Shown piece by piece: positions 6,298-15,018 of a stretch of DNA of 64,000 bases. Source of the DNA: Paractinoplanes rishiriensis. Lineage in GTDB: Bacteria > Actinomycetota > Actinomycetes > Mycobacteriales > Micromonosporaceae. The position numbers were made by a program, and so were the translations under genes. Where the stretch lies: positions 62,001-126,000 of the forward strand of contig NZ_BOMV01000013.1 in assembly GCF_016862375.1 (NCBI RefSeq), given 5' to 3'. Positions within the stretch are counted from its first letter, which is position 1; every line of letters begins with the position of its first letter. The notes beneath the pieces are model-generated. The model did not search any database. It saw only the letters and a list, made by a program, of their open reading frames with translations, and had not been told where the DNA came from.

Positions 6298-9060
6298 TCA
6301 GCCCGACAGGGCCCGCCGCGCGTAGGCGCGGACGTCGGCGTCCGGGTCGTTGCCGGCGGCGGTCAGCGCCGCCGACACGTCGGCCCGGCCGGTCCAGCCG
6401 GACAGGGATTTCACCGCCGCTCGCCGCACGTCCAGGTTGGTGTCGCGGGCCGCGGTGAGCAGGGCCGGCACCGGCTCGACCGGGGCCAGGGCGGTCGTGC
6501 CGCCCGGTGCGGAGGCGGCGGGTTGCCGGGACCGGGAAACCTGTCGCCAGGCCGGGTCGGCCAGGGCGCCCAGCGCCTTCGCGGCGCCCTCGCGGACCTG
6601 CCAGGCCGGATCGCTGAGGGCGCTCAGCGCCAGCTCCGCGAGCGCGGGCGGGCAGCCGACCGCGGCCGCCGCCTGCAGGGCGGCGGCCCGCACCAGCACG
6701 TCCTCGTCGCCGGCCAGCCGGAGCAGAACCGCGGCACCGCGCGGGTCGGCCACCGTTCCCAGGCCGGCGGCGGCCGCCACCCGGACCTCGCGCGCCGGGT
6801 CGGCGGCGACCGCCGCCAGGCCGTCGATGTCGTCGCGGCGCACCAGGCCGCGCACCGCTTGCAGGCGGACCGCGAGGTCCTGGTCGCCCGCGGCCGTGCG
6901 GAAGTCGGCCGCGATGCCGAGGCCGGTCACCCGCAGCAGCTCGGCGACCAGCTGGCGGACGGCCGGGTCGTCGCTGCCGGCCGCGCCGCGCAAGCGGGTG
7001 GCCAGCGCGGCCGAGGTGGGCAGGACGTCGGCCAGTTCGCGTAGGCCGGAGGCGGCCGCGGCGCGGACCGTGTGGTGCGGGTCGGCCAGGGCGGAGACCA
7101 GGGCGTCGGCCGCGCCGGGCGGGGCCACCTCGGTGAGCGTGGCTACCGCGGTCCGGCGGACCTCGGCCTCGGGGTCGTCCAGGAACGGCGTGAAGGCGTC
7201 CAGCGCGGGCTCCTGCTCGGCCAGGGACAGGACCGCGACGATGCGGGCCGCGGCGGCGTCGTTGGCGGGGCCGGCGGCGCGTTCGGCCGTGTGCCGGCCG
7301 GCGGTGACGGTGAAGTGGCGGGGCTCGGCCACCGGGATCTCGCCGGTGCCGCCGGGCGGGCGGAAGTCGTCGACCGGGACCAGGTATTCGGCCACCGGGC
7401 GCTTCACGAACTCCATCTCACCGTCGGGGCGGCGGCGCAGGTTGAGGTGGTAGAGCCACTCGGCGTCGTCGCGGCCGGGGTGGTCGGCGCGGTCGTGGTA
7501 GAGGCCCCACCGGCTCTCGGTGCGCACCAGGGAGGCGCGGGCGGCCATCTCGGCGCAGTCGCGGATGAAGGTGACCTCGGCGCAGCGCATCAGCTCGTGC
7601 GGTGTCTGCCCGCCCATCTCCTCGATCTCGGTGGTCATCCGGCGGAACGTCTCGACGGCGATCTCCAGTTTGGCCGCGGACTTGGGCGGGGCCACGTAGT
7701 CGTTGACGAAGCGGCGCAGCTTGTATTCCACCTGGGGCTGCGGCGGGCCGCCGGGGTGGCGCAGCGGGCGGTAGATCAGCTCGTGCGCGGCGGCGATCTG
7801 GTCCTCGGGCAGCGGCGCGGCGGCCGGTCGTGACGGCAGGCCGGCGGCGTGCGTGCCGGCCAGGTCGCCGAAGACGAACGCGCCGATCATGTAGTTGTGC
7901 GGGACGCAGGCCAGGTCGCCGGCCGCGTACAGGCCGGGGACCGTGGTGGCGCCGTTCTCGTCGACCCAGACGCCGGACGCCGAGTGGCCGCCGCACAGGC
8001 CGATCTCGGAGATGTGCATCTCGACGTCGTGGGTGCGGTAGTCGTGCCCGCGGCCGGCGTGGAAGGTGCCGCGGGTGGGCCGTTCGGTGCTGTGCAGGAT
8101 GCCCTCGAGCGCGCCGATCGTCTCCTCGGGCAGGTGGCTGAGCTTCAGATAGATGGGTCCGCGGTCGGAGTCGAGTTCGCGGGCCACCTCGGCCATCATC
8201 TGGCCGGACCAGTAGTCGCAGTCGACGAAGCGCTCGCCGCGGTTGTTGACCTGGTAGCCGCCGAACGGGTTGGCCACGTATGCGCAGGCCGGTCCGTTGT
8301 AGTCCTTGATCAGCGGGTTGATCTGGAAGCACTCGATGCCGGAGAGCTCGGCGCCGGCGTGGTAGGCCATCGCGTACCCGTCACCGGCGTTTGTCGGGTT
8401 TTCGTAGGTGCCGTAGAGATAACCGGACGCCGGCAGGCCCAGCCGGCCGCAGGCACCGGTCGCCAGGATCACCGCGCCGGCCGACACCGTGACCAGTTCG
8501 CCGCTGCGGGTGTCGAAGCCGACCGCGCCGACCGCGCGGCCCGCATCGGTGAGCACCCGGACCGGCATCACCCGGTTCTCGATCTGGATCAGGTCGCGCA
8601 TCTCCCGGCGGCGCAGCACCCGGTAGAGCACCTTCTTGACGTCGCGGCCCTCCGGCATCGGCAGCACGTACCGGCCGGAGCGGTGCACCTGGCGCACGGC
8701 GTACTCGCCGTACTCGTCCTTCTCGAATTTGACCCCGTAGCGCTCGAGCCGTTGCACCATGGCGTGCCCGCGGGTGGCGGTCTGGTGGACGGTGCGCTGG
8801 TCGACGATGCCGTCGTTGGCGCGGGTGATCTCGCGTACGTAGTCCTCGGGGGTGGCCTTTCCGGGGATGACCGCGTTGTTCACGCCGTCCATGCCCATCG
8901 CGAGCGCGCCCGAGTGCCGGACGTGCGCCTTCTCCAGCAGCAGCACCCGGGCACCGTGCTCGGCGGCGGACAGGGCGGCCATGGTGCCGGCCGTGCCGCC
9001 GCCCACGACCAGGACGTCGCAGTCGAGCGCGCGGCGTTCGGTGACGGGCGGAATCAGCAC
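6298..9060 (-). CDS. AprA/FrdA-like flavoprotein with C-terminal HEAT repeats
   Basis: A 920-aa protein. Residues 1-600 form a fumarate reductase/adenylylsulfate reductase alpha-type flavoprotein: FAD loop DVLVVGGGTAGTMAALSAAEHGA, HSGALAMGMDGVNNAV, ILATGACGRLG, GLYAAGDLACVPHNY, and a C-terminal helical domain with ECAEMAARASLVRTESRWGLYH. Residues about 640-920 are eight or nine HEAT-type helical repeats (DPxxxVRxxAxxxLxxL), an unusual addition for this enzyme class. The start is GTG 9060 (gggag 6 bp upstream); it overlaps the ATPase gene by 7 bp. With the ferredoxin and SsuABC-like transporter of the same operon it probably makes a cytoplasmic redox enzyme acting on an imported organosulfur or similar compound; the substrate is not known. 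Confidence 0.82.
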   Translation of the reverse strand: MLIPPVTERRALDCDVLVVGGGTAGTMAALSAAEHGARVLLLEKAHVRHSGALAMGMDGVNNAVIPGKATPEDYVREITRANDGIVDQRTVHQTATRGHAMVQRLERYGVKFEKDEYGEYAVRQVHRSGRYVLPMPEGRDVKKVLYRVLRRREMRDLIQIENRVMPVRVLTDAGRAVGAVGFDTRSGELVTVSAGAVILATGACGRLGLPASGYLYGTYENPTNAGDGYAMAYHAGAELSGIECFQINPLIKDYNGPACAYVANPFGGYQVNNRGERFVDCDYWSGQMMAEVARELDSDRGPIYLKLSHLPEETIGALEGILHSTERPTRGTFHAGRGHDYRTHDVEMHISEIGLCGGHSASGVWVDENGATTVPGLYAAGDLACVPHNYMIGAFVFGDLAGTHAAGLPSRPAAAPLPEDQIAAAHELIYRPLRHPGGPPQPQVEYKLRRFVNDYVAPPKSAAKLEIAVETFRRMTTEIEEMGGQTPHELMRCAEVTFIRDCAEMAARASLVRTESRWGLYHDRADHPGRDDAEWLYHLNLRRRPDGEMEFVKRPVAEYLVPVDDFRPPGGTGEIPVAEPRHFTVTAGRHTAERAAGPANDAAAARIVAVLSLAEQEPALDAFTPFLDDPEAEVRRTAVATLTEVAPPGAADALVSALADPHHTVRAAAASGLRELADVLPTSAALATRLRGAAGSDDPAVRQLVAELLRVTGLGIAADFRTAAGDQDLAVRLQAVRGLVRRDDIDGLAAVAADPAREVRVAAAAGLGTVADPRGAAVLLRLAGDEDVLVRAAALQAAAAVGCPPALAELALSALSDPAWQVREGAAKALGALADPAWRQVSRSRQPAASAPGGTTALAPVEPVPALLTAARDTNLDVRRAAVKSLSGWTGRADVSAALTAAGNDPDADVRAYARRALSG

Positions 9061-9797
9061 GGTGAGCTCCCGAGGGCGGTGAGGATTTCGTCGCGGGCGG
9101 CACGCACCAGCGGGGTGCCGCGGGTGGCCCGGTCGCGCGGATGGGGCACGTCGACCAGCTTGCGGACGCCGCCGGCGGACAGCACCGCCACCCGGTCGCC
9201 CAGGAACAGGGCCTCGTCGACGTCGTGGGTCACGAAGACGACGGTGGCCGGGGTGTCCCGCAGCACGTCGACCAGCAGCCGCTGCATGGCGCCGCGGGTC
9301 TGCGCGTCGAGGGCGCCGAACGGCTCGTCCATCAGGATCGCGCGCGGTTCGCCGGCGAGCGTGCGGGCCAGTTGCACGCGCTGCCGCATGCCGCCGGACA
9401 GCTGGGCCGGCAGGCGCCGCTCGTGCCCGGCCAGACCGACCTGGGCGAGCCAGTGGTCGGCGCGCTCCCGGCGTTCCCCGCGCGGCACGCCCCGGATGGC
9501 CAGCGGCAGTTCCACGTTGCGCCGCACCGTGCGCCAGGGCAGCAGCGCGTCGTCCTGGAAGACCAGCGCGCGGTCGGGGGAGGGTCCGGTGAGTGCCGCG
9601 CCGTCGGCGCTGAGGGCGCCCGCGCCGCACGGCAACAAACCAGCGAGCGTACGCAGAAGCGTCGACTTGCCGCAGCCGGACGTGCCCACCACGACGAGCA
9701 CCTCGCCGGCCCGCACCTGCAGGCTCAGGTCGCGGACCACCGGGTCGCCGCCGTGGCTGAGGCTGACCCGGTCGACGGTCAGCGTGAGGCCGCTCAT
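9054..9797 (-). CDS. ABC transporter ATPase, nitrate/sulfonate/taurine type
   Basis: A 247-aa ATP-binding subunit. Walker A GTSGCGKST, Q-loop FQDDALLPW, signature LSGGMRQRVQLARTL, Walker B AILMDEPFGALD and switch THDVDEA are all intact. The DDALLPWRTV stretch and the absence of a regulatory C-terminal domain are typical of SsuB/TauB/NrtD. It energises the permease encoded just upstream (4-bp ATGA overlap) and is itself overlapped 7 bp by the flavoprotein gene. Confidence 0.92.
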   Translation of the reverse strand: MSGLTLTVDRVSLSHGGDPVVRDLSLQVRAGEVLVVVGTSGCGKSTLLRTLAGLLPCGAGALSADGAALTGPSPDRALVFQDDALLPWRTVRRNVELPLAIRGVPRGERRERADHWLAQVGLAGHERRLPAQLSGGMRQRVQLARTLAGEPRAILMDEPFGALDAQTRGAMQRLLVDVLRDTPATVVFVTHDVDEALFLGDRVAVLSAGGVRKLVDVPHPRDRATRGTPLVRAARDEILTALGSSPC

Positions 9798-10639
9798 CGC
9801 GCACCCCCGCGGCGGGCCGGCAGCCAGTGGTTGACCCGGCGGCCGAGCAGTTCCACGGCGCCCGCGGTGGCCCAGCCCAGCACCCCGATGGTGACCATGC
9901 CGACCAGCACGGCCGGATAGTCCACGATGGTGTACGCGTGCCAGGTGCGATACCCGACACCGAAGTCCCCGGAGATCATCTCGGCAGAGATCACGCAGAT
10001 CCACGACACCCCCATGCCGACCGACAGGCCGCCGAACACCCCGGGCAGGGCGCCGGGCAGCACCACGCTGGCCAGCACCCGCAGCCGGCCGCCGCCCATG
10101 GTGCGCACCGCGTCCTCCCAGACCGTCGGCAGCGCCCGCACCGCGTGCCGGGTGCTCACCATGATCGGGAAGAACGCCGCGGTGAAGGTGATGAACACGA
10201 TGCCCTGCTCGTTGCGCGGGAACAGCAGGATCGCGATCGGCACCAGCGCGATCGCCGGGATCGGCCGGATCACCTCGAACAGCGGCTGGAGCAGGTCGGA
10301 CAGCAGCCAGGACCGGGCCACCGCGATGCCGGCCGCGACGCCGGCGACCGCGGCCAGGGTAAAGCCGGTGAGGATGCGCACCAGGCTCTGCGCGATGTCC
10401 AGGTAGTAGACCGGGTCGCCGAGCAGCCGCCCGAACTGGCCGGACACCTCGACCGGGGTGGGCAGCCGGTCGAAGCGCACCCACGCGGTCACGTCGGCGG
10501 CGGTGAGCCACTGCCAGAGCAGCAACGCCCCGATCAGCGACCCGGCCCGGATCGCCCACCGCCAGGCCCCGGCGGTGCGCGGCGCCGGGGCGGGCACGGC
10601 CGGTGCGCGCGGCTCGTCGAGGGTGGCCAGCGCGGTCAT
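9794..10639 (-). CDS. ABC transporter permease, SsuC/TauC type
   Basis: A 281-aa inner-membrane protein with about six membrane helices. The coupling (EAA) loop is visible as EDAVRTMGGGRLRVLASVVLPGALPGVFGGL (about residues 185-215). AVRALPTVWEDAVRTMGG and ISAEMISGDFGVGY are typical of the sulfonate/nitrate/taurine importers. It starts at ATG 10639, overlapping the TGA of the binding-protein gene (ATGA), and its own stop overlaps the ATPase start. It forms the membrane channel of the importer. Confidence 0.9.
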   Translation of the reverse strand: MTALATLDEPRAPAVPAPAPRTAGAWRWAIRAGSLIGALLLWQWLTAADVTAWVRFDRLPTPVEVSGQFGRLLGDPVYYLDIAQSLVRILTGFTLAAVAGVAAGIAVARSWLLSDLLQPLFEVIRPIPAIALVPIAILLFPRNEQGIVFITFTAAFFPIMVSTRHAVRALPTVWEDAVRTMGGGRLRVLASVVLPGALPGVFGGLSVGMGVSWICVISAEMISGDFGVGYRTWHAYTIVDYPAVLVGMVTIGVLGWATAGAVELLGRRVNHWLPARRGGAR

Positions 10640-12027
10640 GACGCTTTCACCGCCTCGGCGTAGGAGATCTTCGCGCTGCCGCTGTGTGCCGCCACGTACT
10701 TCGCGGCCGCGGTGGCGGTGACGAACGGGAAGAACTGGACGCCGTCGCGCACCCAGTGGCTCTTGTCGGCGAACCAGCGAGTCCCGGTGACGGCGTCCGG
10801 CACGTACCCGGCCCGGATCTTCTTGCCGGTCGCCTCGATGGACTTGACCGCTTTGAGCAGGCAGGTGGGGTCGGCGGCGGGCTGGGTGCCGGTCGCGCCG
10901 AACACCCACAGCTCGCCGGCCGTCGCCGGGTCCTGCACCGGCTTGTTGCACACCGGGTCGGTGCCGGCGATCACGGCCTGGTTGGCCGTGGCCGACTCCA
11001 GTGCGGCGTACTCGGCGCCGACCGCCTCCTTGACCGGGGCGTCGTCGACGAACGCGGCCAGGTCGATGTTCTGCAGCACGCCGATCGAGGTCAGGAACGG
11101 CACGTCTGTCGCCAGCGCGGCGCGCAGCTGCGGCTTGAGGCTGAGGTCGAAGGTGGCGATGCCGTTGGCGCCGTTGTAGAGGTAGACCACCTCGGCGGGC
11201 AGCCCGGTGTTGGTGGCGACGATCTCGGCGGCGGCCAGCGGCTGCTGCCAGAGGAACTTCGTGGCGTCCAGCTGTGCCTGCAGAAACGCCTTCAGGACCT
11301 CGGGATTCTCCGTGGCGTACGCCTCACGGACCACGGTGCCGTGCAGGGTCGGCTGGCCCAGCTCGCCGCCGTCGTAGAGCACGGTGGCCTGCCCCTTGTG
11401 CACCAGCAGCCCCGGCCAGGCCACGAACTGGGACAGCGCGTCCACGTTCCCGGACTCCAGGGCCGACGCGCCGACCGGCGGCTGCTGGTTTTCGACCTTG
11501 ACCTCGGCCTCCGGCACGCCCGCCTTGCGCAGTGCCTGCACGAGCAGGCCGTGCGCGGCCGAACCGGAGCTGGTCGAGACCACCTTGCCGCGCAGCTGGG
11601 CCAGCGTGGTGACCGGCGAGCCGGGCGCCACCACCACGGTGTTCAGGGCGCCGCGCAGGTTGTATCCGGTGACCGCGACCATCTTGGTGCGGGTCTGCTC
11701 GGACTGCTGGCCGCGGGCGCCGTTGATGAGCAGCGGGTAGTCGCCCATCGAGCCGATGTCGATCTTGCCGGCCATCATCTGCGCGGTGATCGGCGCGCCG
11801 GTGTCGTAGTCCTGCCACTTGACGGTGTACTTCTTACCGGTCGCCTCGAGCCGCTTCTCGAAGTAGGCCTGGGCGCGCAGCAGGGTGCCGGCGGTGACCG
11901 TGTTGATCGTCTTGGACTGGTAGCCGACCACCACGGTCTCGGCGTCGTCGGCAGCGGCCTGCCCGGCCACCGTGCATCCGGCGGTCGCGGTCAGCAGGGC
12001 GAGGGCGGCGGCGAGGCGAAGTCTCAT
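10636..12027 (-). CDS. ABC substrate-binding lipoprotein with NosL-like C-terminal domain
   Basis: A 463-aa lipoprotein (lipobox TATAGC, Cys18). Residues about 30-340 are a periplasmic-binding fold of the SsuA/TauA/NMT1 type: VVVGYQSKTINTVTAGTLLRAQAYF, KIDIGSMGDYPLLI, LRGKVVSTSSGSAAHGLL. Residues about 355-463 do not belong to that fold. They hold DPVCNKPVQ (Cys360), a second Cys at 389, and a tail FFPFVTATAAAKYVAAHSGS followed by KISYAEAV, which resembles the NosL copper-binding protein (PFxxxxxAxxFxxxHGGxxLxFxE). The fusion suggests that a metal or thiol is handled with the ligand. It lies 10 bp after the ferredoxin gene. Confidence 0.78.
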   Translation of the reverse strand: MRLRLAAALALLTATAGCTVAGQAAADDAETVVVGYQSKTINTVTAGTLLRAQAYFEKRLEATGKKYTVKWQDYDTGAPITAQMMAGKIDIGSMGDYPLLINGARGQQSEQTRTKMVAVTGYNLRGALNTVVVAPGSPVTTLAQLRGKVVSTSSGSAAHGLLVQALRKAGVPEAEVKVENQQPPVGASALESGNVDALSQFVAWPGLLVHKGQATVLYDGGELGQPTLHGTVVREAYATENPEVLKAFLQAQLDATKFLWQQPLAAAEIVATNTGLPAEVVYLYNGANGIATFDLSLKPQLRAALATDVPFLTSIGVLQNIDLAAFVDDAPVKEAVGAEYAALESATANQAVIAGTDPVCNKPVQDPATAGELWVFGATGTQPAADPTCLLKAVKSIEATGKKIRAGYVPDAVTGTRWFADKSHWVRDGVQFFPFVTATAAAKYVAAHSGSAKISYAEAVKAS

Positions 12028-12037
12028 CGGGTGGTCC

Positions 12038-12265
12038 TTACCTGATCAGGAACGGCATGTTGACGGTCACGGCGCCGGTGGGGCAGCGGGCCGCGCACGG
12101 CCCGCAGTACCAGCACTCGTCCACGTGCATGTAGGCCTTGCTGGTGTCCGGATCGATCGCCAGCGAGTCGAGCGGGCACATGTCGACGCACAGTGTGCAC
12201 GCGTCGATGCATAGGCTCTCGTCAATGGTTACCGGCACGTCGATCCGCTGGTTGACCAGGGGCAT
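12038..12265 (-). CDS. 2x[4Fe-4S] ferredoxin, AprB-like
   Basis: A 75-aa iron-sulfur protein. Cys 19, 23, 26 and 30 (CxxxCxxCxxxCP) and Cys 51, 54, 57 and 61 (CxxCxxCxxxCP) bind two [4Fe-4S] clusters. It starts at ATG 12265 with a strong ribosome site (ggagg, 4 bp before). The first 44 bp overlap the end of the regulator gene in another frame, so expression is coupled to it. Its size and company suggest that it is the electron-transfer subunit of the AprA/FrdA-like flavoprotein at the other end of the operon. Confidence 0.9.
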   Translation of the reverse strand: MPLVNQRIDVPVTIDESLCIDACTLCVDMCPLDSLAIDPDTSKAYMHVDECWYCGPCAARCPTGAVTVNMPFLIR

Positions 12266-13010
12266 GGTTCCTCCGCAGCTGGGTTCGGAAGGTCAGGCGG
12301 TCGCCGCGGAACCGGATCCACTCCAGGTCGACCGGGCGGCCGTCGGCCAGGTGGGTGAGCCGCTCGACCATGAGCAGCGCGGCCCGGTCGGCGACGTCGA
12401 GCAGGGCGGCCGAGTGCGGGTCGGCGTTGACCGCCTCGACGCTGATGTCGGCCGAGCCCAGGGGCTGGCCGGTGAGCTGCTCGATCAGCACGAAGATGTC
12501 GCGGTGGGCGAGGTCCTCGCCGAGCAGCGGGGCGCCGATGTCATGCGGCAGGTAGGTGAGGTCGAGCGACACCGCCACCCCGTCGAGGCGGCGGACCCGC
12601 TCCAGGTAGACCACCGGCTCGTCGCCGGGGATCCGCAGCCGCCGGGCGACCAGCGCGGGCGGGCGGATCACGGTGCTGGTCCGGACCTCGTTGGTGATCT
12701 CGCCGTGCTGGTGCAGGGTCTCGGCGAGGCCGGCCAGGTGGTGCAGGCCGTGCGCGTACTTCGCGGTGACCACCGTGGTGCCGACCCCGGGCAGCCGCTC
12801 CACCAGCCCCTCGGCGGCGAGCAGGCCGAGCGCGGCGCGCACGGTGTTGCGGGACACCTCGAACTCGGCGCAGAGCAGGCCCTCGCGGGGCAGGTGGCCG
12901 GCCGGGTACGCACCGGTGAGCACCTGATGGCGCAGGACGTCGGCAACCTGGCGGGCCCGGTCGGCCCGCCGCCGGCGCGCGTCGGCCAGCGCGGCCGGGT
13001 CCTTCGTCAT
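12222..13010 (-). CDS. GntR family regulator, HutC/UTRA type
   Basis: A 262-aa regulator. Residues about 15-85 are the GntR winged helix (GHLPREGLLCAEFEVSRNTVRAALGLLAAEGLVERLPGVGTTV), and about 100-245 a UTRA ligand domain (VVYLERVRRLDGVAVSLDLTYLP, FVLIEQ). It heads a six-gene leftward operon of ferredoxin, binding protein, permease, ATPase and flavoprotein. A perfect inverted repeat lies 8 bp in front of its start codon, so it probably represses its own operon and is released by the imported compound or a product. Confidence 0.9.
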   Translation of the reverse strand: MTKDPAALADARRRRADRARQVADVLRHQVLTGAYPAGHLPREGLLCAEFEVSRNTVRAALGLLAAEGLVERLPGVGTTVVTAKYAHGLHHLAGLAETLHQHGEITNEVRTSTVIRPPALVARRLRIPGDEPVVYLERVRRLDGVAVSLDLTYLPHDIGAPLLGEDLAHRDIFVLIEQLTGQPLGSADISVEAVNADPHSAALLDVADRAALLMVERLTHLADGRPVDLEWIRFRGDRLTFRTQLRRNHAPGQPADRRAGNH

Positions 13011-13018
13011 GGCAGAAA

Positions 13019-13035
13019 CCTACGAACCTCGTAGG
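13019..13035. promoter_or_regulatory. perfect inverted repeat, likely GntR operator
   Basis: cctacga (13019-13025) and tcgtagg (13029-13035) are exact complements around acc. The site lies between the regulator start (13010) and the rest of the 230-bp gap, in which I saw nothing else of note. Confidence 0.75.
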
Positions 13036-13241
13036 AGATGTGGAAGTGCCCGGCCGCAGCGCCGCCTTTTTACTCCGTTGCCGTGGCGCTGAGCTGCGGT
13101 TCCGTGGACGGGCCGGATCGTTGCGCCGGGGAACAAGTCCGCATCCTGGAACGGAAAAGCGCTCAGGTGCTCCGGTGCCCGGCCGATGGGCGGGCCACGT
13201 CGCGGGAGTGATCATGCTGCCGTGCACGGGAGGGAGACAAC

Positions 13242-14933
13242 GTGGGCATGAAACTGAGGGCGGGGCTGACCAGCCTGCTCACCACCGTCGGCCTAGCGGC
13301 GGTGGCCACCCCGGCTGCGGCCGCCGGTCCGCCGGTCGACGTGATCGTCCGGACCGCGTCGCCGGCGGCGCTGGCCGGGGCCGAGGCGCTGGTCCGGCGC
13401 TCGGGCGGCACGATCGAGCGGGACCTGGCCGTGATCTCGGGATTTGCCGCCCGGGTGCCGTCCGGCGTGGTGGCGGCGCTGGAGCGCACGCCGGGCGTCG
13501 ACGAGGTCACCGCCGACGGCACGGTCCGGATGAAGGGCCGGAATTGGATCGACGACGGCGGGGCGAACGCCACGGTCGGCACCGTGAAGAGGGCGGCCGG
13601 CGGCAAGAAGACCAACACGGTGGCCCTCACCGGCGCCGGTGTCGGGGTGGCGCTGATCGACTCCGGCGTCGCGCCGGTGCCCGGGCTGAGCCAGCCCGGC
13701 AAGGTGGTCAACGGGCCCGACCTGTCCTTCGAGTCGCAGACCCCGGGCCTGGTCAACATCGACTCGTACGGGCACGGCACGCACATGGCCGGCATCATCG
13801 CCGGCAACGATCCGGCCACCGGCTTCGAGGGCCTGGCCCCCGGCGCCAAACTGATCAGCCTCAAGGTGGCGGCGGCCGACGGTGCCGCCGACGTCTCCCA
13901 GGTGATCGCGGCGATCGACTGGGTGGTCACGCACCGCAACGACCCGGGACTCAACATCCGGGTGCTGAACCTCTCGTTCGGCACCGACTCGACCCAGAGC
14001 GCCCTGCTCGACCCGCTCTCGTACGCGGTCGAGGCGGCGTGGCGCAAGGGCATCGTGGTGGTCGTGGCAGTCGGCAACGACGGGCCCACCGCGTCCCGGG
14101 TGACCATGCCGGCCGCGAACCCGTACGTGATCGCGGTGGGCGCCGCCGACGCGAACGGCACCGAGATCCGCACCGACGACACGGTGGCCTCGTTCTCCAC
14201 CCGCGGCAGCTACAGCCGGCACGCCGACCTGCTGGCCACCGGCCGGTCCATAGTCTCGCTGCGGGTGCCCGGCTCGTACATCGACCTGGCCTACCCGGGC
14301 GCCCGGGTGACCGACACCACATTCCGCGGCAGCGGCACCTCACAGGCCACCGCCGTGGTCTCCGGTTCCGTCGCGCTGCTCCTGCAACAGCGGCCCGGGC
14401 TCACCCCGGACCAGGTCAAGAAGCTGCTCATGGAGTCGGCCGACCCACTGACCGGCGCCGACCCGATCGCCGCGGGTGCCGGGCAGCTGGACATCGCCGG
14501 GGCGGCCGCGCTCAGCGTCCCGCTGACCGCGCGCCAGCTGTTCCTGCCGGCCACCGGCCTCGGCACGCTGGAGGGCGCCCGGGGCAGCTCGTACGTCGTG
14601 GACGCGGTCACCGGCCGGGCCCTGACCGGGGAACGCGATATCTTCGGCGCGCCGTGGCGGCCGCTGGTCTGGACCCCGCTGGCCCGGGACGGCCGGGCCT
14701 GGACCGGGGGCACCTGGAACGGGAAGGTCTGGAGCGGTTCGGCCTACAACGGCACGTCATGGGCGTCCGTGACCTGGAACACCGCCACCTGGACGTCGCT
14801 GAACTGGGCCGGCCGGGCCTGGACCGGCACGGACTGGAGCGGCCGCGCCTGGACCGGGCGGGCCTGGACCGGCCGCGCCTGGACCTCCGGGACCTGGCTG
14901 GGCCGGGCCTGGACGGGCCGGGCCTGGACCTAG
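13242..14933 (+). CDS. secreted subtilisin-like (S8) serine protease with Trp-rich repeat tail
   Basis: A 563-aa protein. It has a signal peptide (to about Ala28), an inhibitor-I9-like propeptide (about 32-100, DVIVRTAS...GVDEVTADGTV), and an S8 catalytic domain with Asp140 (VALIDSGVA), His178 (YGHGTHMAG), Asn279 and Ser367 (GSGTSQATA), so the triad is complete. From about residue 485 to the end come short repeats of the type W-T/S-G-x-x-W (GRAWTG, GTWNG, SGRAWTG), with about 20 Trp. Such tails occur in other actinomycete S8 proteases and may bind the cell wall or a sugar. The start is GTG 13242, after ggagggag. Confidence 0.9.
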   Translation: MGMKLRAGLTSLLTTVGLAAVATPAAAAGPPVDVIVRTASPAALAGAEALVRRSGGTIERDLAVISGFAARVPSGVVAALERTPGVDEVTADGTVRMKGRNWIDDGGANATVGTVKRAAGGKKTNTVALTGAGVGVALIDSGVAPVPGLSQPGKVVNGPDLSFESQTPGLVNIDSYGHGTHMAGIIAGNDPATGFEGLAPGAKLISLKVAAADGAADVSQVIAAIDWVVTHRNDPGLNIRVLNLSFGTDSTQSALLDPLSYAVEAAWRKGIVVVVAVGNDGPTASRVTMPAANPYVIAVGAADANGTEIRTDDTVASFSTRGSYSRHADLLATGRSIVSLRVPGSYIDLAYPGARVTDTTFRGSGTSQATAVVSGSVALLLQQRPGLTPDQVKKLLMESADPLTGADPIAAGAGQLDIAGAAALSVPLTARQLFLPATGLGTLEGARGSSYVVDAVTGRALTGERDIFGAPWRPLVWTPLARDGRAWTGGTWNGKVWSGSAYNGTSWASVTWNTATWTSLNWAGRAWTGTDWSGRAWTGRAWTGRAWTSGTWLGRAWTGRAWT

Positions 14934-14945
14934 GTCCTCAACTGT

Positions 14946-14988
14946 GCCTCCCGGCGGCCGACAGACAGGGTGTCGACCGCCGGGAGGC
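14946..14988 (+). terminator. terminator between protease and GGDEF-EAL genes
   Basis: gcctcccggcggccgaca (14946-14963) pairs with tgtcgaccgccgggaggc (14971-14988) at 17 of 18 positions around a 7-nt loop. It starts 13 bp after the protease stop. There is no T-run, as is common in actinomycetes. Confidence 0.75.
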
Positions 14989-15018
14989 CGAGGACTCTCC
15001 GCCGAGAAGAGGGACGAA

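Noticed and set aside
7849-9834. 661-residue rightward frame opposite the flavoprotein and ATPase genes
   Set aside because: It runs antisense to two well-recognised genes and has no family motif.
9061-9960. N-terminal extension of the flavoprotein frame up to 9960
   Set aside because: The extension is an out-of-frame copy of the ATPase gene; GTG 9060 has a ribosome site and the FAD loop follows directly.
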